Positions 43,379-54,896 of a DNA stretch of 64,000 nucleotides are shown one piece after another. Below the pieces are notes generated by a model. That model was given only the letters and a program-made list of their open reading frames with translations. It was not told where the DNA came from and did no database searches. Source of the DNA: Salvator merianae (Eukaryota; Chordata; Lepidosauria; Squamata; Teiidae); NCBI GenBank assembly GCA_003586115.2, contig QVOM02000049.1, forward strand, positions 17,427,470 to 17,491,469, read 5' to 3'. The translations under genes and the position numbers were made by a program. Every line of letters starts with the position of its first letter. Position 1 is the first letter of the stretch.

Positions 43379-43950
43379 AAGATCCAGTACCACCTGGGGG
43401 TAGACCCGAATCCATGAGCAATAATGGGGGGATTTGATACAAATGCAGATTCAGCAACGAGGCCTATAACACGGGAGTAGACTATTCCATTTCCAATCCA
43501 CGCCTGCTGTGAGGTTGATAATTTTCATTACAACTGCTATTAGGTTTTTGTTTTGTTTTTTTAAATCACACACTAGATGCAAAGTCTCATTTAAGCCTAC
43601 ATCGACACCACATGTAGCTGTGGAAAGAAATATACGATGTTAGGTGCAAGATTTTTGAGCACATAAATTCTTAAAGCTGGCTCACAGATCCACACAAGGC
43701 AGACTGCTCTGTGCACCAAAACATACATCCATGTAGAAATGTCGCAAACATTTTTGTTACACAAAATGTATTTAGCACAGAGGGAAGCTGTTAGTTGCAC
43801 AGCTTCATAAAAGTGTGTGGTTGTCCCCTCCTGGCCAAACTACTGCATTACATTTTGTTTTCATTTTGGGACTCAGGCACAGCTTACATGCGTGAGCCCA
43901 AAGGGGAAGGCATGCAGGAGGAAAATCTGGAGGAGAAAAAACAATCATCA
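43379..43950. other. Unassigned DNA
   Basis: Nothing recognised. Confidence 0.4.
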
Positions 43951-43951
43951 A

Positions 43952-44094
43952 GGGGTATATCGAACCAGCAAGCATACTAGAAGCCTCCCTTCCCCATGCA
44001 GGGGCAATATAAGGGAGGCCCTGGGTGGGATATGCGGAAGGGAAGCTCCTAGTATGCCTGTTGGTCTGGTATACAGGCCAGTGTGGAGTTGCCC
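43952..44094. mobile_element. P7 MITE, copy 2
   Basis: GAACCAGCAAGCATACTAG, AGAAGCCTCCCTTCCCC and TTGGTCTGGTATACAGGCC match 11242-11425. It ends CCAGTGTGGAGTTGCCCC. The left end is shortened. Confidence 0.65.
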
Positions 44095-45241
44095 CTTGGT
44101 TACTGTTTTTCATCCTGCAGATTATTGAGCAAGATTCTGTCCACCTCTAAACAGCAATAGCAACGTGGTGCTGTATCAATGCCCAGATCCATAATATCCA
44201 GGGACAAACTGATGAATTATCCTTCTACACAACCTGGCATAAATTCCTAACTTATGCACCATCAGCTTCAGATTTTACCCCACCCAAATATCACCCTCTG
44301 TCACTCTGGCTCGGCTCCCACAATGCTCCATAGTAACCTTGTTGATTGTCTCTTTCTTCTTACTGCTATTGATGTTGATGGTTTTTGATGTACTTGTTCA
44401 AGTACTTAAACAATGAGCTGGTCCCACCCACCCACCCCTGCAAAAAAGAACATTTTAACATCTCCCTTTAATCACAGGAATGACTCCAAACACAAAAATG
44501 GGGAAATAAAAACTAACAAACACAATAGCTTTTAATGAGGCTATCAGGAACAAGATGGTCACTGTGTCTGTGTCGGAAGAGGAGGGGGAAGCATAAAATC
44601 TGTTTGTGAACAGCCTTCTTCATGGAAACCCTGTGTCTTCTCACAGGTTTTGCACTTACTTACACTTGTCCTGAGCTCCTGGTATCAAGCCATGATGCTC
44701 CCAAGTGCAGATTTTGTGCCTGAAGGCAATATTACAGGGTTGCCTCCTCCTGTTTCAGCAGAGCTCTGCCTTCCGTAGCCATGCAGTACTGAAGAAGAGG
44801 GGCACAAGAAAATGTGACTTCCCTGTCCTACTGCCAAAAAAATGCAGCAGGGACACAGCCTTTCATGGCAGGGGTTTGGTGTTTATGTCACAACGCTTCC
44901 AGTACTGATACGCCCAAGAGCAAACTTGCCAAGGAAGTTTTCCAAGAGCTCTTTGTGGGAAGGGTTACTCTGAAAGGGCACAATTTACACAACCATCGTG
45001 CCAACTCCACTTGTTCTGTGACAGTGTTTTGCATAATCTTTGGTAAGTGCGAACAAGTGTAAACAGGTCTCTATCTGTGCTTGTTGGCAGCATTTCCACA
45101 CTGAAGATGTTTACTGGACATAAAAACTGGCATGCTACTCAGGAATATATTTTATGTCCGAACACTACTGAAATGTGTTGGTCTTAATATACAGGAAGTT
45201 CTTGTTTTTCAAATATGTTTTCTTTTCCCCTACCTATGCAG
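44095..45241. other. Unassigned DNA, about 1.1 kb
   Basis: No recognised element or exon upstream of the candidate at 45242. Confidence 0.4.
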
Positions 45242-45337
45242 ACCAGATACAGATACAAGGTTTCCTTTCAGGGAATAAACGATAATGGAAAATGGAGTCC
45301 CCCAAAAGAACATTTTTCAGACTTGGTATCTGAGTGA
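45242..45337 (+). pseudogene. Candidate exon, fibronectin-III-like frame
   Basis: A strong acceptor (TTTTCTTTTCCCCTACCTATGCAG, read here as a polypyrimidine tract plus CAG at 45239-45241) is followed by a frame starting TRYRYKVSFQGINDNGKWSP and ending in TGA at 45335-45337. The YxYxVxxxxxNxxGxWSPP pattern resembles the F-strand and F-G turn of a fibronectin type III domain, as in receptors. An alternative donor at 45325/45326 (TTG/GTATCT) would make it internal. It matches no repeat in the window. The host gene is unknown, and no neighbouring exon was found within 64 kb. It may be a real terminal exon, a relic or chance. Confidence 0.28.
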
Positions 45338-45554
45338 TTTAATAGGCAACCCTCATTTGCATTTTCCCCCCTTTTACAGATTAAATCAACTTCCAGGGCT
45401 AATTACAGACCATATCTATAATGGCTGTGACTCGTGAAAATTCTACTGCATGTGCAATCCTGCACCATGTTAAGATCAAAAAATGAAAGTGAAGGGGTGC
45501 ATAACCTAGGGAATGTTTTCAGACTTTCCATTGTGTTCAGAAAACTGGGCATTA

Positions 45555-46072
45555 GGGCCATTTCTGCACTTACTTTGCTGGCCCAGTCCAGTAGGACTTG
45601 ATTGGGCTGGAGCAGTTCCAGCTCCTGAACTACTCTTTCTACCCTGGAACAAGCCTTCCACATTGGAAGGCTGTTCTGGTACAGCTCCTGCACTGAATCC
45701 AAAGATTGTACAAAATTCAGTGCCAGCTTCCAGGTTCTCTGATGATGAGGAACTAAAGTTGTTGTCCTCAGAGTCCTAGGAGGACCTATCTCAGCGATGC
45801 AATCTGGTGCACCATTGAAATGAGTCCCCCTGCTAAACTGGAACAGGTAGGCATATGCCCTTCTGCATGTGTCTTGTTCTGTTCCAGAGGCCCCTGGACC
45901 ACTGGTAGACCTATTAAAAACAGTAACCTGGTCTAGGTTGGGTTACACTCTGTCCAATGTGGACAGAGTGGTCTAACAGGGGCAGAGCTTCCCCATAAAA
46001 CACACTAGTGTGCAGAAGAGTGGCCTCCAGACCTCTTGCTGACCCAATCCAAAGGTAAGTGCAAAAAGACCC
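45555..46072. mobile_element. P5 MITE, longest copy
   Basis: It runs from GGGCCATTTCTGCACTTAC to GGTAAGTGCAAAAAGACCC, mirrored P-group ends, 518 bp. The interior carries TGTCCAATGTGGACAGAG (a local palindrome), CCTGGACCACTGGTAGACC and CCAAAGATTGTACAAAAT, shared with the other P5 copies. Confidence 0.75.
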
Positions 46073-47094
46073 TAGGCCTGTACCAGAAAAAGAAAACTCA
46101 TACGAATCTGAGATTTTATAATTTTTTCCTAGCTTCAAATTCACTGTGAAATCGTGCACTTTATTAAAAACATCCTCATTTTTTCTTTTGCTTTAAACAA
46201 TAAAAATAATAAAACCAAACAAAAAAATATGGTGAGGAGAAAAACCCTACACAAAATATTTCTGTAAAAATGTAAGAATGCACAGTGAGAAACAGCAGGA
46301 ATTAAAGGCCCCACAGCTGTGTGATGAGAAATGATAAGGCACTCCAATCCTAATGATATGACATTCCTTCTTCCCTTTCAAATAAACATTCTATGAGCGG
46401 AATTTTTGGCTGCCATCACTTTTTGTTATCAACATAAATATTTTTTTAAATGAGGTGGATCTAAATGTAGCTAACAAATGTGTAAATTTTGTTCATCAAG
46501 CAGGAAAGAGTGTTCAGAGTGGACTAAATCATAGTTGTCCACAGTCTGTCAGCATACTTCAGAACTTTTGACTTTAATCCACTGAATATACAGATTGGTG
46601 GATAGACATTAATCTCCAACTCCATTCCAAACTAACTGAATTATTTAGGAGGGGTAAAAATATATCCCCCAAACCTCCAAAACTGAAACAAAACAAAAAC
46701 ACTTTCCAAGCTGTACCCCTATCCTGAAAGAATAGTGTCTCATTGCTTATTTAGGAGGAACTGATGTTTAATTATTCCTTTCCCATCAAACACACACATT
46801 CTTAGCTGCTGCATAAACCTTCCATGCAAGACAAGGAAACTACAATTGCTCCTACTAAGTTGAAGACATGACATTTTTATTTGCAAACTACTGATGTTGT
46901 GGTCTTCCTGTATTCTTTAAAGAATACAGATTACCAGCATTCTGTATATTTCATGTTCTATTTATTGAATAAAAAATTGGATGGATCATTTTGCTTAAGA
47001 GAGGGCTTGCCATACAGTCCACAAGGAAAGAGAAGAATAAGAAATTGCATTCCTCAAAATTCCTATCTGGAGTACTATAGTACCATAGAGACCT
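46073..47094. other. Unassigned AT-rich DNA
   Basis: Nothing recognised. Confidence 0.4.
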
Positions 47095-47427
47095 AACTGT
47101 GCCTTCAGATCACAAAGTGAGGGCCTTCTTGTAGATTTGCTACCCTCAAAAGGGATTGTGGCGTACAAGAGGGCCTTTTCTGTGATGCTCCCACAGCTTT
47201 AGAATAGCCTCCCAATGGAGATGTACCAAATGCCAACTTTTTATGGTTTTCAGTGCCTGGTTTGATGCATAGTTTTCTCTGAATGTAGTTGTGTCAGGGA
47301 GGAAAGATTATATTGAAAAGATTTTTCAGTGCTTTGTGTTTTTATTGTATGCTGTGAGCTGCCCTCAGATCTTTGCAAGAAGGACTGGATACAAATGTAA
47401 ATAAAAAATTAAATAAATAAATAAATT
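47095..47427 (+). mobile_element. L2 LINE C-terminus and 3' tail
   Basis: The degraded frame reads CAFRSQSEGLLVDLL then YKRAFSVMLPQL, a stop, NSLPME. These are the L2 C-terminal words (LRSSDQGLLV, AFSVAAPRLWNSLP). A GTGAGCTGCCCTCAGATC terminus and (AAAT)n tail follow. Confidence 0.8.
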
Positions 47428-48355
47428 GCAGGGATGAAAAGCAGAGGAAGTACAGGCTGAATACAGACGCATGTTAGAGACAAGCTATCAGTTTGGAACA
47501 AACATAAGGGACATTTCTTTATGTACGTCAAGGCAGAGGCTCTAACTACACCTAAGGTTCCCCCTCCCCTTCAAAAAAGCTGTAGAATGATCAGAGCTAG
47601 GGATGTGCACAAGGACAAATATGTGGGTTGGGTTCCTAATTGCAAGCCAAGCAAACCGCTTGAGGCAAAATCTCAAAATGGCTGTTCACTTCTATAAAGT
47701 GGCCAGCCTGTTTGACAGACAGTTCATCAATTGCCCCCATGTCACGCCTCAGTCTCTTCTTCCCCTTCCCCTTCCCTTTCACAACCACCATATCCCCAAC
47801 TTTCACCAAGCCACCCCCTTCTCCCTTCACATGTCCCACCATCCCTCCATGGCAACCCAGCATCCCTTCCGTTGCATTTGTGGGCTCCTACACTCTTCCC
47901 TTGGGCCCACATCACACTGCTCTGCTGTTGCCGGCCAGACAATTTTGGAAAGACCACAGACACTATGTTATCTTCTAGGTCTACTTGCAGGTCTTCTGAT
48001 GTAGAGAAATACCAGTCCTTCCAGAAGTCCTAGCATGTGAACTTGCACACATCCACTTCCTGCAAATTACAGAACATGACCAAGTGTGTTTAAGAGCCTG
48101 CAGGAAGTAGATGTTAAGCATGAATGCAAGAGCATGCTAAGCCTTCTGGGAAGACTTGAAGAACTGGATGGAAGAGCACACTGAAAGCAAAGTAACTTCC
48201 TTCTGCCCCAGCAGTTTGGGAAAAGTTACTGGAAAGGACTTTTCCACTCAAAATGTGGAATGGAATATCAGTGTGTTTCAAAGTCCCCTTTCTCAGGGAA
48301 GGAATCTAGAGAAATACAAAGAGTGTGCATTTATTGTTACTATGTGAAACCAATC
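47428..48355. other. Unassigned DNA, C-rich patch
   Basis: AGGGATGTGCACAAGG at 47599 resembles the end of the H3-type MITE at 52462, but no partner end was found. A C-rich patch at 47735-47900 opens frames on both strands without motifs. Confidence 0.35.
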
Positions 48356-48358
48356 TAG

Positions 48359-48538
48359 GGCCCTTTCTGCACTTGGCCTTATTGCGGATTATATCCTGGA
48401 ATAGGGACCTGCCATCAACATCCTAGTGCAAACTATAAAAGGTCTTGCCCGGGGCTTACCATAGTCTGCACTAGTATGCAGATGGCAGGTCTCTATTCTG
48501 AGATATAATCTGGAATAAGTCCAAGTGCAGAAAGGTCC
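48359..48538. mobile_element. P1 MITE, complete, tandem pair left
   Basis: This 180-bp palindrome with ends GGCCCTTTCTGCACTTGG and CCAAGTGCAGAAAGGTCC is flanked by TAG at 48356-48358 and 48539-48541. The triplet supports a 3-bp target duplication. Confidence 0.88.
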
Positions 48539-48554
48539 TAGAGCTCTACATCTC

Positions 48555-48723
48555 GGCCCTTTCTGCACTTGGACTTATTCCAGATTATATCTCAGAATAG
48601 GGACTTGCCATCTGCATGCTAGTGCAGGCTATGGTAGACCCTGGGCAAGATCTTTCATAGTTTGCACTAGCAGGTCCCTATTCTGGGATATAATCCACAA
48701 TAAGGCCAAGTGCAGAAAGGGCC
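48555..48723. mobile_element. P1 MITE, tandem pair right
   Basis: A 169-bp copy starts only 16 bp after the previous one. It lacks about 11 bp of the central right arm. Its ends are intact (GGCCCTTTCTGCACTTGG, CCAAGTGCAGAAAGGGCC). The flanking triplets do not match. Confidence 0.85.
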
Positions 48724-49055
48724 CACCATACTACCACACCTTCACATGCTCCTCCAGTAAAAAGCTCGTGCCTCCCTGATTATTATTGTCTTGTATAACT
48801 ATAAACCCACCCAGAAACATTTCATATACTTCAAGGTTTGAGTTTATTAAGTCTTTATTTTTGTTACCTTTATTTTTAAAAAAGAAACTTAAAGGTTCTA
48901 TACCTTCACAATAGAATGTAGAGAAAAAAACCCAACAAATGTGTTGAGCAGTAGAGGCGTCAATGCAAGGCTTAACTAATCAATAGAAGTGGGAGCTTCC
49001 AGTGAAGCCAACAAATTGATACATGATAGAAAAAAACTGGGATTTTGAAACTCTG
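48724..49055. other. Unassigned DNA
   Basis: Nothing recognised. Confidence 0.4.
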
Positions 49056-49059
49056 TGGC

Positions 49060-49510
49060 TGAGACCACACAGGGCCTATACCCAGGATTATCCCAGCACT
49101 GTATTTGGATTGCCACACATATATGTGGCAATCCCAAAACAGTCCTGGGATATAGAGATGAAATCCTGGGATATTGCTATTGCAGGAAAAACAACTCCCA
49201 ATGCAGGTTTTCCCTACACAGAGATAGCACTTACCATGTCTGTATGCTTGCTCTGGGGATCCGCCATCTTGCAAATGGCCACTATGTGTGTGCAATGCCA
49301 AACTGGGCTGAAAATGGTCACCATGCCTGCACAGGGGCAGCAGTTCCATACTTCTGAGTATTTCATGCCATCAAATACCTGGATGTATGCGCCACATCAT
49401 TGCTAGAGCAAGCGTCCAGACAGGCGAGTGCCAAAGCTTGCCCCATGATTTTGTCCTGCTGTCTGCCATGGATGGTGCTAGGCAATGGTGCTACATTTTC
49501 CTCTTATTGA
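49060..49510. mobile_element. Family T element
   Basis: Colinear with 19165-19640: CCCAGGATTATCCCAGCAC, GGATTGCCACACATATATG / TGTGGCAATCCC, GGATCCGCCATCTTGCAAATGG and AGCAAGCGTCCAGACAGGCG, ending TTTTCCTCTTATTG. Overlapping frames of 100-127 codons are by-products. Confidence 0.7.
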
Positions 49511-49720
49511 CTGGATCTAGTTCTTGTAAACATCTGAATCCTCCCCCGCCAAAAAAGTCTTAGCTCAGATGTGTTTTGGCTTGTAATGTGGATCAGCAAA
49601 TCAGCAGTTACATTTATCCTCTGTATAAAGTGCTCTAGCACAGAGCGAAGTGGGCTTATAGTGGCAAATAAAATATGACTTCCCTGAAACCAAATACGTG
49701 CTGGGGGAGGCCTGGTTACA

Positions 49721-50150
49721 TAAGAGCATAAGAGGAGCCCTGCTGGATCAGGCCACGGCCCATCTAGTCCAGCATCCTGTCTCACACAGTGGCCCACCAA
49801 TTGCTTCTGGGCACTCTCAAGCAGAAGACAAAGTCAAAACCTTCACCTGCTCTAGACTCCCTGCAAATGGCCTGTAGAGGCATCCTGCCTGTGTTTCCAA
49901 CCTGGAGGCAGCACCTAGGCATCCATTCTAGTAGCCATTGATGTACTTGTCTTCCATGAATCTGCCCAAACCTTTCTTAAAGCTGTCCAGGCTGATTCCT
50001 GTCACCCGCTCTTCCAGTAGTAAATTCCATAGACCAATGACCCTCTGGGTGAAAAAATACTTCCCCTTGTCAGTTCTAACTCTGCTGCCCATCAGCTTCA
50101 GAGAGAATGATTGGCCAGGGTAAGGGGCAAAGTCAGTTTCCCTTTTATAT
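49721..50150 (-). mobile_element. CR1-type LINE 3' end, long copy
   Basis: Read on the minus strand: RVRTDKGKYFFTQRVIGLWN and ISLDSFKKGLGRFMED, then the 3' UTR ending TTATGCTCTTATG. These are the last ~60 residues of a CR1 ORF2 of a lineage different from the intact copy at 11860, which ends in TGTTTCTA repeats. 5'-truncated. Confidence 0.88.
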
Positions 50151-50835
50151 CCAGCTTTCCTCTGGCTTTCTGGAGCTTGCCTATAAGTGGGATGAGTGTA
50201 TAGAAAAAAATCAGTTTAATTCAAAGTGCCCAAAGATTTTAAGGTTGATTTTTTTTCTTTTTTAAAACAGACTCCTTTATAATCTGTATTGTCAGAATGG
50301 CATTCTTTATAAAATCCAGAAGGCCCTCTTGCTGCCACTAGTTGACCTTACCGAAACTTTCAAAATCTCCAAACATTCTTGATAACGCGGGGAAAAAAAC
50401 TTCCTGAGAAGCCCTGGGCTTTGTATAACACCGATGACTTAAGACAGGAAGCCTAGTTTCAGACTGTCTTCACAAAGAACGTATTTTATTTGCCATTAGT
50501 GCTAAGTGTGGTCACTGGTCACAAATACCTGTACAATGATTCTGTCTGACAACATTGGTGACTCAGGGACTTCTTGTATGTGGAAAGAACATTTGTCATT
50601 ACTATGCACAGGGTTACAGAAATCAATCCACAAGGTACAACAACATCCATAATGTTAGACAATAAACAACCGTGGACAAATTTACAAGCCCATTAATGCT
50701 GTTTGTCCAAGAGAAACTGGAAAAAAAATGGGGAAAAAAACCCTTACTGAATAAAAACAATTGATTTTACAAAAGAACTGGAAATCACAAACACAATACC
50801 AGGTGCTTACCTTATTGCTTATGCAGACAGAAAAG
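50151..50835. other. Unassigned AT-rich DNA
   Basis: Nothing recognised. Confidence 0.4.
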
Positions 50836-50837
50836 TG

Positions 50838-52285
50838 CAGAATATTTATTTATTTATTTTTATTTGACTTATACCCTGCCCCATCATCCAAAAAACTTTG
50901 GGGCATTTTATAAAATATAAATATAAAAGGTAAAAAACAAAACAAAACCAGTACATACAATAAAAATTAAAGCATACCTAAAAGCCAGAATTGAAATATA
51001 ATTTTTAAAGCACTAATATAGATAAAATAATAAAATATCAGCCGCAAGGAAAAGCCTTTTGGAAAAAGTAGGTTTTAAAGTTCCTCAAAAGGCTATAAGT
51101 GATGGTGCCATTCATGTCAGTAATGAGGGACATTTGAAAGCTGGGAGCAGCTACCAAAAAGGCCCTGTCCCATGGGCTTATCACTCATGCTTCTCCCATT
51201 GACAGCACATAGAGAACCGTTCCCTCTGCTGACTGCACATGGTAAGCACTATCAGTAGGGGGAAGATAGCTTCAGATACTCAAGACCCAAGCCATATAGG
51301 ACTTTAAAGATACTGGCCAGTGCCTGGAGCTGAATCTGGAAGAAGGTGGACAGCCAATGCAGTAACATGCTCCCATCTTGGGCCCAGAGAGAATTCTGGG
51401 AACTACATTCTTCACCATCTGAAGCTTCAGAATGTTTTTCAAGGGCATCCCCAGATGGAGCATGTTGCAGTATTGTGACTAGAGCATAAGTCACAGATGC
51501 GAGGCCAGTCTTCTCAATTAAGAGGCATATCTGGGCATGCAGGAACAAACCTGGATCCAGGAGACACATCAAGCTGCGAATCTGTTCTCTCAAAGCGAGT
51601 GTCACCCCATCCAGAACAGGCTGAATCCCAGTTTCTGATCAGAATTCCTCTCAATGTACAGTACTTCCTTCTTGTCTGGATTCAATCTCAGCTTCCTTTC
51701 CCATCATAGCCTTCAGTGCCAGATTGATATAGCCACCACTTTCATGGCATCTGCTGTATCAGAGTGGTAGAGCTGTGCATCATTAGCATACTGATGACTA
51801 CACAGCCCAACCCACCGGATGATGTCCTCTAGCAGCGTCATGTAGATGCTAATAAGCATGGGGGACAAGATACAGCCTTGCAGCCTCCCAAAAGCCTAAG
51901 CTCAAGTGTCAAAACAGAAGTATCCCATTACTAAGATAGAATTGGAACCAGTCCAAGACTGGATCTTCTTGGCCCAACCCTTCAAGGCAGTCCAGAGAGA
52001 TAACACGGTTGATGGTATCAAAAGCCACTGAGAGGCAATCCCTCTGCGAAGTTTCTGGCACAGATCGTTCGTCAGGGTGACTAAGGCTGTCTCTATCAAA
52101 ACCGGTTTGAAACTCAACTTGAAATGAATCCAGATAACCTGTATCATCCAAGATCTCCTGCAGTTATAATACCACTGCACTATCCTCGTGCCCCAAAATG
52201 AGAGGTTAGATATTGGCTCACAGTTATTAAGGTCAGCGTCATTCAGAAATGGCTTCTTCACAACTGGTCTTACCACCACCTTAAA
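50838..52285 (-). mobile_element. L2 LINE, RT palm to 3' tail, degraded
   Basis: On the minus strand, the frame starts VRPVVKKPFLNDADLNNCEP near 52275, continues with ALVTLTNDLCQKLRRG and a decayed palm, and has HQYANDAQLYHS near 51798-51761, where the second catalytic Asp region reads YAND instead of YADD. Then come KLRLNPDKKEVLY and, near 51290, FKVLYGLGLEYLKL. The 3' end lies at the left, with GGGCAGGGTATAAGTC and an AAAT-type tail. Stops and shifts are present; it is inactive. Confidence 0.88.
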
Positions 52286-52453
52286 GGATTATTGACCAAC
52301 TCAAGCAGGAAATTTTGAAACAACAAAAACAATACTAGGGTGATATGACAGACAAATACTTGATACCTTTTAAGTGTTTATCAGAATGTGATTTATTTTT
52401 TAACATATCAGATTAAGGTTTGATACAATTTAAGTGGGCTTAGGACCTATGTG
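52286..52453. other. Short unassigned stretch
   Basis: Nothing recognised. Confidence 0.4.
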
Positions 52454-52461
52454 TTGTGGGA

Positions 52462-52684
52462 TAGGGAAGTGCATGAAAAAAATCATTTTCAATTCGTTTT
52501 TATGTCATTTCACCATGATAATGCGAAAATTCAACGAATTTCATTTTTGCAAAAGAAGAGACCTTTTCGTTTTTCATCAAAAATTGCAAATGCGGAAAAA
52601 GTCATTTTCGTTTCGATATGAAAATTTGCAAAAATGAAATTTTGTATGAATTTTTGAATGTGAATCAAAATTTACACATCCATA
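52462..52684. mobile_element. H3 MITE, AT-rich, 8-bp duplication
   Basis: The left end TAGGGAAGTGCATGAAAAA mirrors the right end TTTACACATCCATA. Perfect TTGTGGGA direct repeats flank it at 52454-52461 and 52685-52692. The interior alternates TTTTCGTTTTT-like and ATGAAATTTTG-like words that pair across the element. The 8-bp duplication suggests a hAT-type origin. Confidence 0.75.
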
Positions 52685-52692
52685 TTGTGGGA

Positions 52693-53686
52693 TCTCACAT
52701 AAGGTATAAGAGAGATCTGTTTTCTTTCCTTCTCTGCGGTATTGCCTAATACATTCCCTATGTTCTTTTCGTGCCATTGGAGGACTACTGTAAAGCCTCA
52801 TGTAAATAGACCCAGAGTTTTTCCCACCTCTGCTCTTTTAAGAGCAGTAAACCTGCTTTATGTAAGAGGCAACAATGATTCATATGTGCATTAGGACTTT
52901 ATCCTCAGATCTGAAATTTGCTACAATGATATAATAGTTTTTCTGGCATAGCCCAAAGACATTTCTTTTTATGCACAGGCCTTTTCCAGAGTTTTAGAAA
53001 CATGATGCTGAATTATTTGAAGCTCTACTGATTGTTTGGTGACATCTTGTAAGGATTTTATTGTTTTATTGCATTTCAGGTTCTCTTGTAGGAACAGGGT
53101 CTTCTGTTTACTTGCACAAACTGAAGACATAAAAAAAAAAAATGTGCAGTTTGTACTAGTATCAGTCTTGGACCTGAAAATATGTTGGGTAGGGTTCTGC
53201 CTAGGGTGCACAGAGCTTGTGTAAATTGCATACAGTGCAGTGATCACTGAACATCATTTGCACGAATGGAGGGGGAAATCATGTGACAGGATATGGACTC
53301 CCACATGCATTGCCCGCAACAATGCAGAAGAATCCTGTCAACCAAAGACCAAAAATAGTATGTAAAATAAATACATGGTCAGGCCCAGATTATTGTGCTC
53401 TAAAGTCTTAAAGCATGAGAACCTGGAGTTCAGGATCAGCCAATGAAGACTGGAGAGACAGGAGAGGTCTAACTTCCAAATCAGGATTGCATAAATATGA
53501 TAAAATTTGTTGTTTTTGACAAATTGCACAGAGTTTTGTTCAAGAGCTAGCCAAGCTGATACAACTCCTTCCCTTCCTTTTCCTCTTCCCCTATTTTTAG
53601 GTTAGCCATTGGGAGACTGTAAACAGAGCATGTTGGGAGCTCATGTCCTGCTGGTGGGCTTTTCTGTGCAGCTGGTTGGCCACTGT
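52693..53686. other. Unassigned DNA, about 1 kb
   Basis: A 92-codon minus-strand frame at 52969-53247 has no recognised domain. No repeat was identified. Confidence 0.4.
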
Positions 53687-54350
53687 GGGCCTTTCCACAC
53701 TTATCTTCTCTGTTCCAGGGAAGGGTGCGATGCCCAGCCCTGCAATAAGCAGCCCCTCCGATGAGTTACTGTTGGAGCAGAGGAGGGTCACCTGCAATTG
53801 GATGGCCCATTCTGCTCCAGCCCTGGTCACTGCCTGCAGAACAGAGGCGTAGCTAAAATTTCTGCCACCCGGGGCTGTGCCCAAGTTTGCCGCCACTCTG
53901 TCTACTTGACTTGAGCAGTAAGAAGGGCGGGCTGGCAGGCATATTGATAGAGGCTGAGAGGGACAGTTGAAGGAGCTGTGCGGCCATGCTGCCACACATG
54001 CAGCTTATGAAACCTGGCCGGATGTGCCACCCGGGACGACATGCCGCCTGGGACAGACCGCCCCCCTCACCCCCCCTTTCTACGCCACTGCTCCAGAGGG
54101 CCCTCAGATACAGCGCTAAGATTCTGAAGACTGAGAACAAAAGTTCCCATGATTCACAGTTTCTGACCTGGCTGTTTTCAGGCCAGGCTCACTTCAGTGG
54201 CATCTCCTAGAGTGCCACCAAAATGGGCCCCTCATGGTGTACCAGAGAACAGGGGTGTGCCATCCACATGCCTGAGTGACCTGGTATACTGGCCCTGGGC
54301 TGACTGTAGACTTCAGTGTCAAGGTCTACAGTTATACTGGGCTAGGTCTC
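53687..54350. mobile_element. P5-like MITE, interrupted by a hAT MITE
   Basis: It starts GGGCCTTTCCACACTTATC, a P-group end, and carries P5 words (GTTCCAGGGAAGG, CCCAGCCCTGC, ACCTGGTATACTGGCCC). It is split at 53842 by a separate element. The right end is not clear. Confidence 0.5.
53842..54090. mobile_element. hAT MITE (CAGWGGCGTAG ends) nested in a P5-like element
   Basis: The ends CAGAGGCGTAGCTAAAA and TTTCTACGCCACTG are inverted repeats of the CAGTGGCGTAG type known from vertebrate hAT elements. Flanking 8-mers CTGCAGAA and CTCCAGAG agree at 6 of 8. It is 249 bp with CACCCGGGGC and CACCCGGGAC words inside. Non-coding. Confidence 0.78.
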
Positions 54351-54379
54351 CATTTTAGCAAACTTATTTTATCTGTTTC

Positions 54380-54462
54380 TATACTGATTTTATTGTGACC
54401 TAACCTGAGACCTTTGAATATAGGATGGGATATAAATATAAATAAATACATAAATAAATTGG
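54380..54462 (+). mobile_element. L2-type 3' end
   Basis: TTATTGTGACCTAACCTGAG then GGATGGGATATAAATATAAA and an AAAT tail are a short L2 3' terminus. Confidence 0.7.
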
Positions 54463-54606
54463 TCACCATTTTGGGTCCTCTAGCCTGCTCCATGCTTCAT
54501 CCAATGCAGATGAAGAGTGACAGGAGGCAGGCCCTGTTGTAGTCCACACAAACGTACAGACAGTAGGCCTTTGTTTCAGGATTTATCCCAGAACAAGTCC
54601 CAATGC

Positions 54607-54690
54607 ATAAAGCTCTGTGGGAACAGACTGCTGGACTAAATGGGCTACAGGTCCAATCCAGTAAGACATTTCTTATGTTCTTAAAATATG
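54607..54690 (+). mobile_element. CR1-type 3' end, short
   Basis: GACTGCTGGACTAAATGGGC and CAGTAAGACATTTCTTATG form the last ~80 bp of the TTCTTATG CR1 lineage. Confidence 0.65.
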
Positions 54691-54896
54691 TGGATTAGGG
54701 ATGCCAGTTTCACTCTCCCAGTCAAAAGCACAACAATGCATTTTACAAAATCTTTAGGCATTATTGCTAGAGGAGTGAACAAGGATGATGGCAATCACCA
54801 TGATTACACCATGATGGCAATCACCACTACATTTTTTAAGAACATTAGATCTCACCAGATCTGAAAGTAAGGAGTGAGAAAACATGGGGCCTTTCC

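Noticed and set aside
43198..43457. Frames of EGRK repeats
   Set aside because: Translation of the (CCTT)n microsatellite on the opposite strand.
47603..48004. Pro/Ser/His-rich frames as a protein gene
   Set aside because: C-rich low-complexity sequence with open frames in several registers on both strands and no domain.
51902..52279. 125-codon minus-strand frame as a host gene
   Set aside because: VRPVVKKPFLNDADLNNCEP is a decayed L2 reverse-transcriptase motif.
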